DNA of 64,000 nucleotides from Alteromonas sp. ALT199 (GCF_018619335.1 NZ_JAHHDX010000093.1:62001-126000), one strand, 5' to 3'. Positions 44,038 to 55,267 are shown, counted from the stretch's first letter. The notes: generated from the sequence alone by a model not told the origin. Made by a program: numbers and translations.

Positions 44038-45529
44038 TGGCTTGCCCTCCCGTTTGCCCTTCCACAATAGGCTTGACTTTAATGTCGACCAGGTAACTAT
44101 TTAAGGGGCGCACAACGACCATCGCTTGGCGTATTTCGCTTTCACGCTCTGGCACGGCCTCACTCCCCGTATTGCCCCCAGTCTCACCCGTAATGTTGCC
44201 AGTAACTTCACTCGCCTCAGGTGGAGTGATATAAACATAGCCATTGCTTTCAAACAGTACTGATGGAGTAAACTTCGCTAATTGCCCGGTGGTCGGCATA
44301 ACCAACCATACTTCTTGTTTTTGTGAAATGGCAGACGCCGGCAGCTTCCATACATTTTCGAGCTGTTTTCCTTCAATTTCTGCCTGTACAAAGCTACCAA
44401 ATAAAAGAGGGGTTGCTTGGTCTAGCGGCTTATCAACAACCGCAATGGCGTTGCGCTGGCGAGTTGTATCGCTTTGATGCCATTCAGCGCGAACGATATT
44501 GGCATCCCATGTATGTCCTGTAGTGGTGTCGGTAAGCGTAACCGACCAACTGAGAGAAGCATCATCAGATAGCTGCGCTCCAGAAACTGAAGGTAGTTGT
44601 GTCCATTGGCTTGGAGAAAGCCCTATAGCAACTTCGGCAACATCAGTAGAATAAAGTGTTGCTACAGCACTGCCAGCTTGAACAAAGCTCCCAAGAGCTA
44701 TATCACGGCCGACAACCAACGCATTAAAGGGTGCACGTAACGATGTAAAAGCTAAGTCTCTCTTCGCAGAGTTTACCGTCTGCTCGGCTTCATCCAAGGA
44801 CGCTTGCGCGGCTTTTAGCTGTGGCTCTCTTAATACCAGTGCGGATAATGGCTCACCGTCAAGCCCTGAACGAGTCCACTCGTCTTTAGCTTGTGTTCCC
44901 TGTAAGCGCTCTTCTTCCAGGCTTACTACAGCGGCTTGATAAGCCGCATTAGCACTTGCTAATGCCTGTTGATAGCTTGTGTTATCTATGCGCGCTAAAA
45001 TTGTGTCACTTTCCACTAACGCGCCCGTTTTAAAAGCTGGCGATACGTGGGTAACCTGCCCGCTAACTTGTGCGACTAAGCTCAAGCTATCTTGTGGAAC
45101 AACCTGACCATACCCCTTCACTTTCGCCCTATAGTTGTCGGTGGTTACCTTGATAACCCCTACTTGAGCCAGTTGAGAATCAGCACTTTGTTCTCCTTTT
45201 TGGGTTTGGTAAGTAGTGCTATCACCAGATGGCCTTTCGCCTGCCTCTTTAGCTACTTCAGACTCGCTTTCCCTAGGTGGACGATGCGTAGCACCTTCAG
45301 CCATATCACCTTCAGGTGGCCTTTCCCCCCTTGTCGGTCTCGTTGCTGCAGCGTCACCTTTTACTTGCTCAGCATCAGCAGGTAATTGCGAAGACGACGA
45401 CGTTGATTTAGGTGCCCCCTGCGGTCGAGCTCCAGGGTGCGACGCCCCCATATTCATCATGGTATACATGATCGCCAGTACAATACTTGCAGCGGCGAGT
45501 AAGGTTACAATAATTCGTTTGTTTCTCAT
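44027..45529 (-). CDS. RND efflux periplasmic adaptor (membrane fusion protein)
   Basis: A 500-residue adaptor linking the pump to the outer-membrane channel. One N-terminal membrane helix (about 6-26) is followed by a long low-complexity linker rich in Pro, Arg, Glu and Ser (about 30-115). Then comes the usual order: lipoyl half (DSLSLVAQVSGQVTHVSP), helical hairpin (about 185-265), second lipoyl half (TSLRAPFNALVVGRDIALG) and beta-barrel domains. A second low-complexity insert, Gly/Thr/Glu-rich, lies near residues 440-470. The linkers make it longer than typical AcrA-like adaptors. GGAG precedes the ATG, which overlaps the previous stop as ATGA. Confidence 0.88.
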   Translation of the reverse strand: MRNKRIIVTLLAAASIVLAIMYTMMNMGASHPGARPQGAPKSTSSSSQLPADAEQVKGDAAATRPTRGERPPEGDMAEGATHRPPRESESEVAKEAGERPSGDSTTYQTQKGEQSADSQLAQVGVIKVTTDNYRAKVKGYGQVVPQDSLSLVAQVSGQVTHVSPAFKTGALVESDTILARIDNTSYQQALASANAAYQAAVVSLEEERLQGTQAKDEWTRSGLDGEPLSALVLREPQLKAAQASLDEAEQTVNSAKRDLAFTSLRAPFNALVVGRDIALGSFVQAGSAVATLYSTDVAEVAIGLSPSQWTQLPSVSGAQLSDDASLSWSVTLTDTTTGHTWDANIVRAEWHQSDTTRQRNAIAVVDKPLDQATPLLFGSFVQAEIEGKQLENVWKLPASAISQKQEVWLVMPTTGQLAKFTPSVLFESNGYVYITPPEASEVTGNITGETGGNTGSEAVPERESEIRQAMVVVRPLNSYLVDIKVKPIVEGQTGGQANDQ

Positions 45530-46974
45530 TGTGACACTCCAAGGCCAAGGGCTAGACCTAAGTCAATTCGGTTTTGTAATTTTTGGGCGTGAAGCTCAAC
45601 AGCTTGAACTTTTAAGTCAAAGCGCGTGTTATACACAGAAAGTAAATCCAAGATATCAGCAAGACCTTGTCGATATTGACCTTCAATAGTAGCCACACTG
45701 CGCTCAGCATTGGCAAGCGCCACATTTGTGTGGCTAATTCGCGCGCTGAAGGCCGTTTCACTATCCAATGCGTTTTGGGTTTCCTGCACCGCAGTTAATA
45801 GCGTTTCGCGATATTGCCACCAAGCATTTGCTGCGGTAAGTTTTGCGTCTTCAACTTGCGCCCTCAATGCGCCTCCCTGAAATAGCGGAGCGGTCATTTG
45901 CCCCAGCAAACTCCACAAAGGGTTAGTAAATAAGGCTTGTGAAGGTGTAGAGGCACTATCAGATAGAGAGGCAGACAAGCTAATGCTAGGCAACAAGGCC
46001 TTATAGGCCACATCAACTTCAAACTCTGTTGCTTGTATCGTATAGAAGGCCGCCTGAAGGTCAGGTCTGCGAGCAAGGTCTTGTTTCGGCAAATTAGCAA
46101 GCGGCAGCAACACATCTGGGAAATTAACCTGCGTATCAAGCTCGCTTAGCGATTGGTCTTGTCTGCCTAAAAGCACTGCTAAAGTGCGTTTTGCTGATGA
46201 CAGTGCATTTTCATATTGGGCTATAGTAGCGCGGGTATTTGCGCTGCTTGTACGCGCGGTATCTAAATCGTCTAGGCTTCCCAGGCCCGTGCGATAGCGC
46301 GTTAAGATCACGGCTTCATTATTTTCTAGTACCGATAACCGAGCCTGTTCAATATTTAGTAGTTGCTGTTGAGTGAGTACATCGATATAGCTTCTTACTA
46401 CGCTAGCAACTAAAGAATCTTTGGCCGACTGATAACTGGCTCTGGCACCTGCTGCATCAAGGTTTGCGGCACTTATGCCATCGCTAATTTTTTGCCACAA
46501 GTCTAGTTCCCAACTTACATTTAAGCTTGTGCTATAGCTTGGGTTGTTTAGCTGATTACTCGTATTTATTACCGTACTATTAGATGAGCTACTGCTTGTA
46601 GTTTCACTTTTAGATGCCGAAAAACTTGCGTCAACATTCAGGTTTCTGTCTGCTTTTGCGCTATCAATGGCTACTTGTGCTTTTCGCAGCGTAATTAACG
46701 ACTGCTGTAGACTTGCATTAGATGACAAGGCTTCATCAATGTAGTCTGCTAAGTGCGGCAGCTGATTAATAGCAATAACGTCTGTTAATGCCGTGTTTGA
46801 ATTCAGTACCAATGTTTGCGCTGATTCTTGCTGTTGCGCTTGCGACTGCCACACAACATGGTTTCCCGTAATTGAGAATGCCGATTCGCTCAACGCCCTG
46901 TCATCGGTACTTGTACATGCAGACAACAAAATACAAAGGGTAACAACATTTACCGTCAGTTTTGTCTTGCCCAT
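45526..46974 (-). CDS. Outer membrane efflux lipoprotein (NodT/OprM type)
   Basis: A 482-residue outer-membrane factor and the first gene of the efflux operon. The lipobox LLSAC places the lipidated cysteine at residue 20. Two outer-membrane-factor repeats are visible, with typical blocks ARASYQSAKDSLVASVVRSY, LARRPDLQAAFYTIQATEFEVDVA and a helical end (GLADILDLLSVYNTRFDLKVQ). It differs from the TolC encoded at 2-3.5 kb in having a lipid anchor and the RRPD block, so it is probably dedicated to this pump. Promoter expected in the 240 bases upstream. Confidence 0.9.
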   Translation of the reverse strand: MGKTKLTVNVVTLCILLSACTSTDDRALSESAFSITGNHVVWQSQAQQQESAQTLVLNSNTALTDVIAINQLPHLADYIDEALSSNASLQQSLITLRKAQVAIDSAKADRNLNVDASFSASKSETTSSSSSNSTVINTSNQLNNPSYSTSLNVSWELDLWQKISDGISAANLDAAGARASYQSAKDSLVASVVRSYIDVLTQQQLLNIEQARLSVLENNEAVILTRYRTGLGSLDDLDTARTSSANTRATIAQYENALSSAKRTLAVLLGRQDQSLSELDTQVNFPDVLLPLANLPKQDLARRPDLQAAFYTIQATEFEVDVAYKALLPSISLSASLSDSASTPSQALFTNPLWSLLGQMTAPLFQGGALRAQVEDAKLTAANAWWQYRETLLTAVQETQNALDSETAFSARISHTNVALANAERSVATIEGQYRQGLADILDLLSVYNTRFDLKVQAVELHAQKLQNRIDLGLALGLGVSQ

Positions 46975-47130
46975 AATTTATGCCTATTGCTTGGCGCATA
47001 GCTTACTTTTAAAGGTCTATACGCAACTTTTTTAAATTAACTGGCACTAGTATTTCAAACACAGGGTTAAGGCAGGGTTAAGGCAAAAAAACTCTACAAA
47101 GGTTTAAGTAGAATGGGTGTAGGGAAAAGA

Positions 47131-47157
47131 AAAGGCCAGCGCTATGCGCTGGCCTTT
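47131..47157 (-). terminator. Intrinsic terminator of putA
   Basis: AAAGGCCAGCGC (47131-47142) pairs perfectly with GCGCTGGCCTTT (47146-47157). On the minus strand it is followed by a T-rich run, placing it about 60 bases after the putA stop. Confidence 0.85.
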
Positions 47158-47218
47158 GATTCTCGTTTATTATGAAAACAGCGACTTCGTTGAATAGCCG
47201 CTAATAAAGCGCTAGGGC

Positions 47219-50200
47219 TTATTCATCATCTTCAACAAGGGTCATTAGTGACGTGTTACCACCTGACGCTGTAGTATCGATACTAATGGCTTTTTCAGTC
47301 ATCAAGCGCTGAATAAGGTTATCGTTATACTCTGCTGTGATAACCGGCAAGATAGCCCCTTCGCGTGACGAGAGCATTGCAGTTATACGCGCAGTTCGCT
47401 CAGTACTTGAATCAACTACCACGCCCGACAAGTCTTCGTCCATTAGCAAAGTATCTAAATGCGCAAGACGAGCCACTTGGAACAAGCCTTTCGGCGCACC
47501 TGTAGACTCAAATTTATTCTGAATTTCTACCGCTTCTTCGTAGAAAATTTCAGAAACTACTGACACTACTGGGTTGCCCGTTGACAGCGCCGTTACGATA
47601 GACAGCAGCCAGTACTCAAAGGTTACTTCTTTATCGGCGAAACATACCAGGATACCACGAGGTTCTAGATAAAGTTTATTCGACTCACCTGTTGGACCTG
47701 GCAGAGTCATTGGCTTGGCGAGTTTACGTTCAACGCTGGTTAGCTGCTGACGTGCCGTCGCTAGGGTACGGTTTAAGTCGTCGGCCAGCTCATCAACAAT
47801 GTCTACTTTGGCAATTTTCGCCATAAGCTGACGCACCATTGAAATACGGTCATTAAGCGGCGTATGACGCCACTGAATTTCAACTGCTTTAGCCTTATCC
47901 ATCATTACATGAGCACGTTCAGCAATTTTTTCATCACCCACTAGCGCTGCATCGGTACCGTCAACGTCATCAATTTGAGATGGTTTAGGCGTAGCTCGTT
48001 CCATCATTAAGCGAGGTAGATAGTTTGGACCACCCGCTTTAGGGCCTGTACCCGATAGACCGCGGCCACCGAATGGCTGGACACCAACAATAGCACCAAT
48101 CATGTTACGGTTAATATAAACGTTACCCGCACGGCTCTTTGCAGCAAGCTCGTTAGCTCGCTCTTCAATGCGCGAGTGAATACCCATGGTCAAGCCGTAG
48201 CCTGTGCCATTAATTTGCTCTAATACACTATCAAGTTCTTTTGATTTAAAGCGTACGATATGAACCACAGGGCCAAACACCTCTTTTTCAAGAACGTTAA
48301 TATTCTTGATTTCATACAAGGTAGGTGCGAAAAAGGTCCCGTTTTCAAAGCCTGTAGGCATTTCGTTGCGGTAAAGTAACTTCGCTTTATCTTCCATATA
48401 CTTTTGATGATCGGTAAGGCTTTTAAGTGCCTTCTCATCAATTACCGGGCCGACATCGGTAGCAAGCTGCGTAGGATCGCCAACGGTGAGCTCTTTAAGC
48501 GCCCCTATCAACATTTCTATTAAATCATCGGCGATGTCTTCTTGTACAAAGAGTACGCGAAGCGCAGAACAGCGTTGACCGGCACTTTGGAAACCAGAAT
48601 GGATTACGTCGTCAACCACCTGCTCTGGCAGTGCAGTTGAGTCAACAATCATACAGTTTTGACCACCCGTTTCTGCAATAAGCGGTACCTGTTCGCCACC
48701 GCGCTCTGCAAGCACCTGTGAGATCAGGGTACCGGTTTGCGTTGAACCTGTGAACATGACCGCCTTAATGCGCTCGTCAGGCAGTAGGGTTTCGCCTACT
48801 TCTTTACCCGGCGATACAATAAGTTTTAATGCGTCTTCAGGTAGACCTACCGAATGCATAATATCTACTGCGCGCTGAGCAACAATACTTGTCTGCTCTG
48901 CCGGTTTAGCGATGACAGTGTTACCTGTTACCAGTGCGGCAGTTACTTGGCCTAGGAAGATAGCCAGTGGGAAGTTCCAAGGGCTAATACAAAGCACAAC
49001 GCCACGCGGTACTAAACGCTGATCTTCTGCGAGCTCTTCGGCGCGCGCCGCATAATAGCGACAGAAATCAACAGCTTCACGCACTTCATCAATACTGTCT
49101 TGTGCCACTTTACCGGCTTCTCGCATACAAATAGCGATAAGCTCAGCCATGTGACGTTCAAGCGCATCAGCTGTACGGTTAAGAATTTCAGCACGTTCGC
49201 CTACATCGCGTTTAGACCATGCGTCGAACCCAGCTTCGGCTTCATCTAGCGCTTTACGCATGTCATCAGGTTTGGGATAGTAGTGATAACCCACCACGTC
49301 ATTATGGTTTGTAGGGCTTAGTACAGGTGTAGCGCCTTCAGGTACTTCACCAGTAACTTTGTAGTAATCCTGCCAGCGCTCTAGCTCGTGTTTAAGCGCC
49401 ATTACCGCGTTAGTGTCGGTAAGGTCTAAACCCCGCGAGTTGTCGCGCTCTGGCGCATATAGCCCACGTGGCGTTTTAATTAACTTGTTATAACGCACTT
49501 TTAAACGTTGGGTTTTCTCTACTGGGTCTTCAAGTAAGGCTTCTACCGGCTTTTCATCATCAACAATGGCGTTTACAAATGATGAGTTAGCACCATTTTC
49601 AAGAAGACGGCGCACTAAGTAAGCAAGTAAGTCTTCGTGCTCGCCAACGGGTGCGTACACGCGGCACTGAATTTTATCTTCAGTCACCACTTGGTCGTAA
49701 AGGGTGTCACCCATGCCGTGTAAACACTGGAACTCGAAGCCTTCTTTGTCATCACCAGCAAGCTCAACAATAACAGACGCCGTGTAAGCGTTGTGGGTAG
49801 CAAACTGCGGATAAATAGTGTCGCGATATTCAAGCAAGCGGTTAGCACAAGCGTGGTATGAAACGTCGGTTGACGATTTACGCGTAAATACAGGGAACTC
49901 TTCAAGGCCCGCTTGTTGGGTAAGTTTGATTTCAGTATCCCAGTAAGCACCTTTAACTAAGCGCACCATCAGCGGGCGGCCCACTTCAAGGGTAAGCTGG
50001 CGTAAGTGCTCAATAACGTGAATAGCGCGTTTTTGGTAGGCCTGTACAGCCAAGCCAAAGCCAGTCCAGCCGTTTAAGTCATCATCGCGGAATACGGCTT
50101 CAATAATATCTAACGAAAGCTCAAGACGGTCGGCTTCTTCTGCATCAACGGTTAAGCCGATATCGTATTCTTTTGCCATCATACACAAGGCTTTTAAGCG

Positions 50201-51016
50201 CGGCGGTATGTCAACCATGGCACGTTCGCGGTGAGAAAACTCAAAGCGTGGATGGATTGCAGAAAGTTTTACTGAGATACCTGGTGAGCGTTTTGGCCCG
50301 CGACCATTGGCCGCTTTACCAATAACTTTAATCGCTTTTTCATAAGACTCATAGTAGCGATCAGCGTCAGCCATAGTACGTGCCGCTTCACCTAGCATAT
50401 CGTAGGAGTACACGTAGCCTTTAGTTTCTTTCTCTTTAGCGCGCTCTACTGCATCTTCAATAGTTTCGCCCATAACAAATTGGCGGCCCATTACGCGCAT
50501 AGCAATGTTCATTGCGCGGCGGATAACTGGCTCTCCTAGGCGACCAAGGGTTTGCTTTAGCAAACCAAACTGCTCTTTTTTGCGCTTGTCGGCATAGTTC
50601 ACCATGTTACCGGTAAACAATAAGCCCCATGCAGAAGCATTAACAAACAAAGATTCTGAATTACCCAAATGCGGTGTCCACTGGCCTTGAGATAGCTTGT
50701 CACGAATGAGCTCATCTTGGGTAGCTTTATCAGGCACGCGCAGCAAGGCTTCAGCCAAGCACATCAATACCACACCTTCTGCTGTAGATAGCGAGTATTC
50801 ATTTAATAGTGCGTCAACACCACCGTGTCCCTCTTGTTCTCGGCGAATTTGAAGCACCATCTTACGTGCGCGTTCCCATGCACGACTTCGTGCACGTGGG
50901 TTGACCTCGGCGATAGGAAGAATTTGATCCACAGCCACCGACTCACTAATGCGATAGTAGTCTCTAATACGCTGGCGTAGGGATGAAGTTGTATGAAGTG
51001 TGTCGTTAATGAGCAT
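47219..51016 (-). CDS. putA: Bifunctional proline dehydrogenase/glutamate-semialdehyde dehydrogenase PutA
   Basis: Oxidises proline to glutamate in two channelled steps using FAD and NAD. It has 1265 residues. The proline dehydrogenase barrel spans about 170-480 ([31 protein letters not shown]). The aldehyde dehydrogenase spans about 555-1020, with the active-site Glu in LIAETGGQN and Cys in [13 protein letters not shown]-terminal ALDH-superfamily-like domain follows (about 1060-1265). The N-terminus begins directly with the helical arm; there is no ribbon-helix-helix DNA-binding domain as in E. coli PutA, so it probably does not autorepress. No putP transporter gene is adjacent. Confidence 0.95.
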   Translation of the reverse strand: MLINDTLHTTSSLRQRIRDYYRISESVAVDQILPIAEVNPRARSRAWERARKMVLQIRREQEGHGGVDALLNEYSLSTAEGVVLMCLAEALLRVPDKATQDELIRDKLSQGQWTPHLGNSESLFVNASAWGLLFTGNMVNYADKRKKEQFGLLKQTLGRLGEPVIRRAMNIAMRVMGRQFVMGETIEDAVERAKEKETKGYVYSYDMLGEAARTMADADRYYESYEKAIKVIGKAANGRGPKRSPGISVKLSAIHPRFEFSHRERAMVDIPPRLKALCMMAKEYDIGLTVDAEEADRLELSLDIIEAVFRDDDLNGWTGFGLAVQAYQKRAIHVIEHLRQLTLEVGRPLMVRLVKGAYWDTEIKLTQQAGLEEFPVFTRKSSTDVSYHACANRLLEYRDTIYPQFATHNAYTASVIVELAGDDKEGFEFQCLHGMGDTLYDQVVTEDKIQCRVYAPVGEHEDLLAYLVRRLLENGANSSFVNAIVDDEKPVEALLEDPVEKTQRLKVRYNKLIKTPRGLYAPERDNSRGLDLTDTNAVMALKHELERWQDYYKVTGEVPEGATPVLSPTNHNDVVGYHYYPKPDDMRKALDEAEAGFDAWSKRDVGERAEILNRTADALERHMAELIAICMREAGKVAQDSIDEVREAVDFCRYYAARAEELAEDQRLVPRGVVLCISPWNFPLAIFLGQVTAALVTGNTVIAKPAEQTSIVAQRAVDIMHSVGLPEDALKLIVSPGKEVGETLLPDERIKAVMFTGSTQTGTLISQVLAERGGEQVPLIAETGGQNCMIVDSTALPEQVVDDVIHSGFQSAGQRCSALRVLFVQEDIADDLIEMLIGALKELTVGDPTQLATDVGPVIDEKALKSLTDHQKYMEDKAKLLYRNEMPTGFENGTFFAPTLYEIKNINVLEKEVFGPVVHIVRFKSKELDSVLEQINGTGYGLTMGIHSRIEERANELAAKSRAGNVYINRNMIGAIVGVQPFGGRGLSGTGPKAGGPNYLPRLMMERATPKPSQIDDVDGTDAALVGDEKIAERAHVMMDKAKAVEIQWRHTPLNDRISMVRQLMAKIAKVDIVDELADDLNRTLATARQQLTSVERKLAKPMTLPGPTGESNKLYLEPRGILVCFADKEVTFEYWLLSIVTALSTGNPVVSVVSEIFYEEAVEIQNKFESTGAPKGLFQVARLAHLDTLLMDEDLSGVVVDSSTERTARITAMLSSREGAILPVITAEYNDNLIQRLMTEKAISIDTTASGGNTSLMTLVEDDE

Positions 51017-51455
51017 TGCAACCCTTTCATAGAAATAGCTGTAACAAAAAGCGTTCCCGCCGTGTAAGACTGCCCACGGTCACATGGAAGCGGCTAAAAA
51101 ACAAGCAAAGTCGAAACCCTGCGTTGACCTGTCGTTCTTCTTTTAACTTTATACTTTTGGATGAAGATCACGACGGTGCCAAATTTGCGCGGATAGTAGC
51201 ACACAAAAATGCCCTGCCAAGACCCCACAATCAAAGTTTTTCACTTTCTCTGTCAAGCTACGTATTCAGTGCGTTAGATGACATATATTAGCCTTTGAAA
51301 AACACGCTGTTTTTAGATAATTAGACCATTTGCTAACTACGCCTAAGGTCGTAGAAAAAGATTCAGGAAAATAACGTATTTTTAGTTGCAATAAAAAACG
51401 GTTAACTAAAAACCGACTACAATATTAAAAAACTAAAAACAATTAGGTATTGCCG
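51017..51455. other. Divergent intergenic region putA / chemoreceptor
   Basis: About 440 bases, AT-rich towards the right, with no convincing gene. On the minus strand a TTGACA (51255-51250) could be a putA -35, but the -10 at normal spacing is poor. A small CGGTT/AACCG hairpin lies near 51399-51414. Nothing else is recognised. Confidence 0.35.
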
Positions 51456-53078
51456 ATGTGGTTACGAAAATTCAGTTTAATTCAACGCCTGGGCATTATT
51501 GTTGCTCTTATTACGCTGCTGTTTATATTATTAACCGCAGTTGTATTAAACAGGCACTACGAAGCATTAAAGCAAAAGTCATATGATGAAAATCAGCACC
51601 TTGTCGAGGTGGTTCATACCATGCTCAGTAGCTTCGAAGCGCGCACTGACGTCGACGAGGCTACGGCTAAAAAACAGGCGCTAGAAGCGGTAAAGGCACT
51701 GCGATATGACGGCAGCAATTATTTTTGGATCCAAGACCAAACCCCCTCTATGGTTATGCATCCCATTAAGCCCGCTCTCGACGGTAAAGACTTAAGGACA
51801 TTTAAAGACGGAAACGGCAAAACCTTCTTTATAGAAATGGCGCAGAAAGTAAAAGCTAAGGGAGATGGCTTTGTCGATTATGTGTGGCCCCTTCCCGGCG
51901 AAGAAACTCCTACTGACAAAATCTCGTATGTAAAAGAGTTCAAGCCATGGGGCTGGACCGTAGGTTCGGGAATATACCTCACAAATCTTGAAAAAGAGTT
52001 CGCACACCTTCGCAACCTTATTCTGGTGTTTTGCTTAGTGAGCATTGTACTGGTTGTACTACTCATCTATGTAATAGGTGGAAGCATTGTAAAACCAGTC
52101 CAAGAAGTGACTGAACGGATGAAAGATATTTCTCAGGGAGAAGGCGACTTGACCCGCTCTCTTCCTGAAACCGGGCAAGACGAAGTTACTCGTTTAGCGC
52201 GCTACTTCAATGAGTACACCGATAAAATGCGCCAGTCTTTGCTGGGTATTCGCGAGAATATCAACGCACTAACACAACAGGCTGAACTGGTAGAAGCTTC
52301 AAGCCAAAACAGCAATACCCAAGCAGCCACTCAAAATGAAAACATGCTTCAGGTTGCCGCTGCGATGGAAGAGATGACCACACAAATAAATGAAGTAAGC
52401 CATAACGCTGACTCTGCAGAGAAAAGTACCAGCAGCGCTCAAGGTAATGTTCAAAACGGTGCTCTAGTTGTAGATAGTACTGTTCAGGATATTCGTTCTT
52501 TAACGTCAGACATTGAAAGCGTGAGTAACGTGGTTACTGAACTGGCTGCGCAAACTGACAGCATTGGAGCGGTACTTGATGTTATTAGAGGTATAGCTGA
52601 GCAAACTAACTTGCTTGCATTAAACGCCGCGATAGAAGCCGCTAGGGCTGGTGAACAAGGCAGGGGCTTTGCGGTAGTAGCCGACGAAGTTCGAACACTG
52701 GCCAGCCGCACAGGGCAAAGTACTGATGAAATTCAGGCGATGATTGAAAAGCTTCAAAGTAATGCGAAAAATGCGGTAGACGCCGTTAAAGTTAGCCAAG
52801 CCGCGTCCAGTAAGACCGTAGATAACGCCATGCAAGCGAATCAAAATTTAAAAGATGCGGATCGCTTGATGTCAGAAATTGCAGGTACGAGTAGTGAAAT
52901 AGCAAAAGCAACTGAACAGCAAGCTGAAGCCGCTAACGAAGCCAACATGAGGATAAATGAGTTATCTGGCGCGGCTGATAGCAGCTTGCGAACCGCAGAT
53001 GAACTAGCGGCTGCGAGTCAGGCTTTACGAAGTAGCTGTTTGGCGATTATGGATATAGCAAATCGCTTTAAGCTGTAG
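51456..53078 (+). CDS. Methyl-accepting chemotaxis protein with single Cache sensor
   Basis: A 540-residue chemoreceptor. TM1 is at about 10-32 and TM2 at about 190-212. The periplasmic part is a single-Cache domain with the typical [16 protein letters not shown], then [12 protein letters not shown] and [13 protein letters not shown]. These sensors often bind small carboxylates; the ligand here is unknown. A HAMP domain follows (about 213-265), then the signalling coiled coil, whose tip carries [20 protein letters not shown] and [15 protein letters not shown]. No C-terminal CheR tether is seen. The frame can start at TTG 51450, but ATG 51456 with AGGT upstream is preferred. It is adjacent to putA but divergent. 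Confidence 0.93.
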   Translation: MWLRKFSLIQRLGIIVALITLLFILLTAVVLNRHYEALKQKSYDENQHLVEVVHTMLSSFEARTDVDEATAKKQALEAVKALRYDGSNYFWIQDQTPSMVMHPIKPALDGKDLRTFKDGNGKTFFIEMAQKVKAKGDGFVDYVWPLPGEETPTDKISYVKEFKPWGWTVGSGIYLTNLEKEFAHLRNLILVFCLVSIVLVVLLIYVIGGSIVKPVQEVTERMKDISQGEGDLTRSLPETGQDEVTRLARYFNEYTDKMRQSLLGIRENINALTQQAELVEASSQNSNTQAATQNENMLQVAAAMEEMTTQINEVSHNADSAEKSTSSAQGNVQNGALVVDSTVQDIRSLTSDIESVSNVVTELAAQTDSIGAVLDVIRGIAEQTNLLALNAAIEAARAGEQGRGFAVVADEVRTLASRTGQSTDEIQAMIEKLQSNAKNAVDAVKVSQAASSKTVDNAMQANQNLKDADRLMSEIAGTSSEIAKATEQQAEAANEANMRINELSGAADSSLRTADELAAASQALRSSCLAIMDIANRFKL

Positions 53079-53128
53079 GTGAGCGCTAAATTTCACGCGC
53101 AATCAGCGTAGTTTTGTTAGCAACTTTG

Positions 53129-53153
53129 AAGCCCGTCTCTTCCCTCGGGCTTT
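53129..53153 (+). terminator. Terminator hairpin 1 after chemoreceptor gene
   Basis: AAGCCCG (53129-53135) pairs with CGGGCTT (53146-53152), followed by a short T run about 50 bases past the stop codon. Confidence 0.65.
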
Positions 53154-53176
53154 AGCCATACTAATAGGAAGGTCAA

Positions 53177-53202
53177 AAGACTCAGTTATCATTCTGAGTC
53201 TT
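53177..53202 (+). terminator. Terminator hairpin 2 after chemoreceptor gene
   Basis: AAGACTCAG (53177-53185) pairs with CTGAGTCTT (53194-53202), followed by a CT-rich tract with a T run. Confidence 0.6.
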
Positions 53203-53506
53203 CCTTCTATTTTGTAGCGGAATCACGTTTCACATTTCTCTTGGTTATTAATAGCAAATTATTGTTTATTGAAAGTAAACTTTACGTCTAGTTGGCTCTC
53301 TATAGCTAATTAGCATTTCAAAAACGGACAGCTAATCACCCTGTATACTTTCTTCGTATGGAAGAATGTAACTGACTGCATTACACTGGCAGTTAGTAAT
53401 GATGGCAGTCTTTTGCATGTTTATTTAGCGAAATTTCGCGCGACTGTAAATAACGCTAAGCAAAGCGCTGATAGAATTAGACGCTTTAACAATCAAGGAG
53501 TTGAAT

Positions 53507-55222
53507 ATGAGTGGTGGTTCAAAGGGTAAGACTATCCTAAAGTGGGTGGTTGGTTTTTTCGTCTTGCTATTTTTGGTTTACTTTCTGTTTGCCAATACCA
53601 TTATTAAGTCGATTCTAGAGTCTAAACTTGGCGAGTCTTATGGAGCTGAAGTCAATATCGATGAATTTGATCACTCCTTATTCCCGACAACAGTAACGCT
53701 TAAAGGTATAGCGTTAACTAACCCCACCAAACCATCTCACAACCAAGTTTTTGTTGGCGAAGCCAACGCAGATGTTGATTTAAAACCTTTACTTGATGAC
53801 CAAGTCGTTGTTAACAACCTTAATTTATTGGAAGTGCAATTCGATACACAGCGTCCTTCTGAAGGTGATGTATATCGCGTCCCTGAGCGCTCACTGTCAT
53901 TCGATGAAATTAAAACCAAGGCTAAAGGAGCGGTACCGACCGTTGACGAACTGCTTTCTCGCAATCCACTGAAAACTTCAGCCGCCATTGAAGATGCCAA
54001 GGTTGCTTACGAAACCTATGGTAAAGGCCTTAAAGAAGACTATGAATCACTGCCTGATAAGTCACGTATTGAGTATTACAAAACCCAAGTTGCGCAGTTA
54101 AAAGAAACGAACTACAAAGACCCTCAAGCCTTGGTACAAGCGAAGTCTTCGTTCGATAAGTTAAAAGAAGAAATGCAGGCAGACCGCGCGCTTATTAGTA
54201 ACTTCACTGAAAAGGCGAGCGACGCTAAACAAGCCTTAAGCCAAAGTGTTGAAGCACTGAAAAAAGCGCCACAAGAAGACTACGCCTTACTTAAAGGTGT
54301 TATTGCTGGCGACCAAGCCGCCCTTTCTCAAGTGACATACTTCGTGTTTGGCGACAAAGCAGCGGAATACACCGAATATCTTATGGCTGCGATGCAAATT
54401 GTTATGCCCCTTATTCAAGGTGAAGAAAAAAGCGAAGCACCTGCTGAAGTGCCTTCAATTTTAGTGAAAGAGGCTAATGTCTCCGTGTTATGGCAAAACG
54501 AATCTATTACTAGCAAATGGAATAACATCACCAACGTTCACGAAGTATTTGGAAACCCCACAACCTTCACTATTGAAGCTGCTGGCGATTTATTAAAGTC
54601 ATTTACCTCTAGTGGGGAATTCTGGATAGATAGTGACGGCGTTGATGCAAGCCAAGTATGGGAATTAGCTGGCGTGAATATGTCTGACATTTCTTTTAGT
54701 GGCAATGAAACGCTAAATGCTGTACTCAAATCGGCGTTAATGAAAACCAACGGGTCGATGAAAGTTACAGACAATTTATTAACCGGAACCGGAGAAGTTG
54801 ATCTTCAACAGCTTGTGATGGAAGCAACGGGCACTAGCGATATTACTAGCGCTATTGCTCAAGCACTGCAAACCTTAAGTAGCCTGAACATGACCATGTT
54901 GCTTGATGGCACTCTTGCCAATCCAAATTTTAACATTAAGTCTGATCTTGACAATAAACTGGCTAACGCAGCGTTGTCGCAGCTTACTGCAAGTCAAAAA
55001 GACAAACTGGATGAGTTGAATACCAAGCTCAATAGTATGATAAGCAGTGAGCAGACGTTATTATCGGGTGAACTGGTTGATGTAAACAGCATGCTTAGTG
55101 CTGCACAAGGCGATAGTGCAGCGCTTCAGGAGCTGCTTCAAGCCCAGTTGAATAATGTTGTAGAAGACCAAAAAAACAAGTTATTCGATAAATTAAAAGG
55201 CAAATTTGGTCAGGGTGAATAA
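53507..55222 (+). CDS. TIGR03545-type AsmA-like membrane-anchored protein
   Basis: A 571-residue protein with one N-terminal membrane helix (about 12-32) and a large periplasmic part. The segment after the helix (AEVNIDEFDHSLFPTTVTLKGIALTNP) is typical of AsmA/DUF748-like proteins, which have a lipid-transfer-type fold. A long coiled region (about 150-260, KEDYESLPDKSRIEYYKTQ) interrupts it, as in the TIGR03545 family. The C-terminus is helical and Gln/Leu-rich. The frame can start at TTG 53501, but AAGGAG at 53495-53500 sits at the right distance for the ATG at 53507. Function is unknown; envelope lipid or assembly roles are suggested by the fold. A terminator follows. Confidence 0.8.
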   Translation: MSGGSKGKTILKWVVGFFVLLFLVYFLFANTIIKSILESKLGESYGAEVNIDEFDHSLFPTTVTLKGIALTNPTKPSHNQVFVGEANADVDLKPLLDDQVVVNNLNLLEVQFDTQRPSEGDVYRVPERSLSFDEIKTKAKGAVPTVDELLSRNPLKTSAAIEDAKVAYETYGKGLKEDYESLPDKSRIEYYKTQVAQLKETNYKDPQALVQAKSSFDKLKEEMQADRALISNFTEKASDAKQALSQSVEALKKAPQEDYALLKGVIAGDQAALSQVTYFVFGDKAAEYTEYLMAAMQIVMPLIQGEEKSEAPAEVPSILVKEANVSVLWQNESITSKWNNITNVHEVFGNPTTFTIEAAGDLLKSFTSSGEFWIDSDGVDASQVWELAGVNMSDISFSGNETLNAVLKSALMKTNGSMKVTDNLLTGTGEVDLQQLVMEATGTSDITSAIAQALQTLSSLNMTMLLDGTLANPNFNIKSDLDNKLANAALSQLTASQKDKLDELNTKLNSMISSEQTLLSGELVDVNSMLSAAQGDSAALQELLQAQLNNVVEDQKNKLFDKLKGKFGQGE

Positions 55223-55267
55223 TGCACCTTTGACTCGGCGCTGCTTCGCGGCATAATACAACACAGC

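Larger units (their letters stand above)
53079..53506. other. Intergenic region with two terminator hairpins
   Basis: About 430 bases. The left part holds two tandem hairpins, listed separately. The right part is AT-rich, with a TATACT at 53344-53349 and repeated GGCAGT words near 53390-53412 that can form short stems. I see no gene. Confidence 0.4.

Noticed and set aside
43574-44104. A 176-codon plus-strand frame opposite the RND pump gene
   Set aside because: It mirrors the conserved first periplasmic loop of the pump; no ribosome-binding site and no protein-like features of its own.
45216-45689. A 157-codon plus-strand frame opposite the adaptor gene
   Set aside because: It is antisense to the low-complexity linker of a clear coding gene, and its own product is Ser/Ala/Gly-rich with no recognisable domain.
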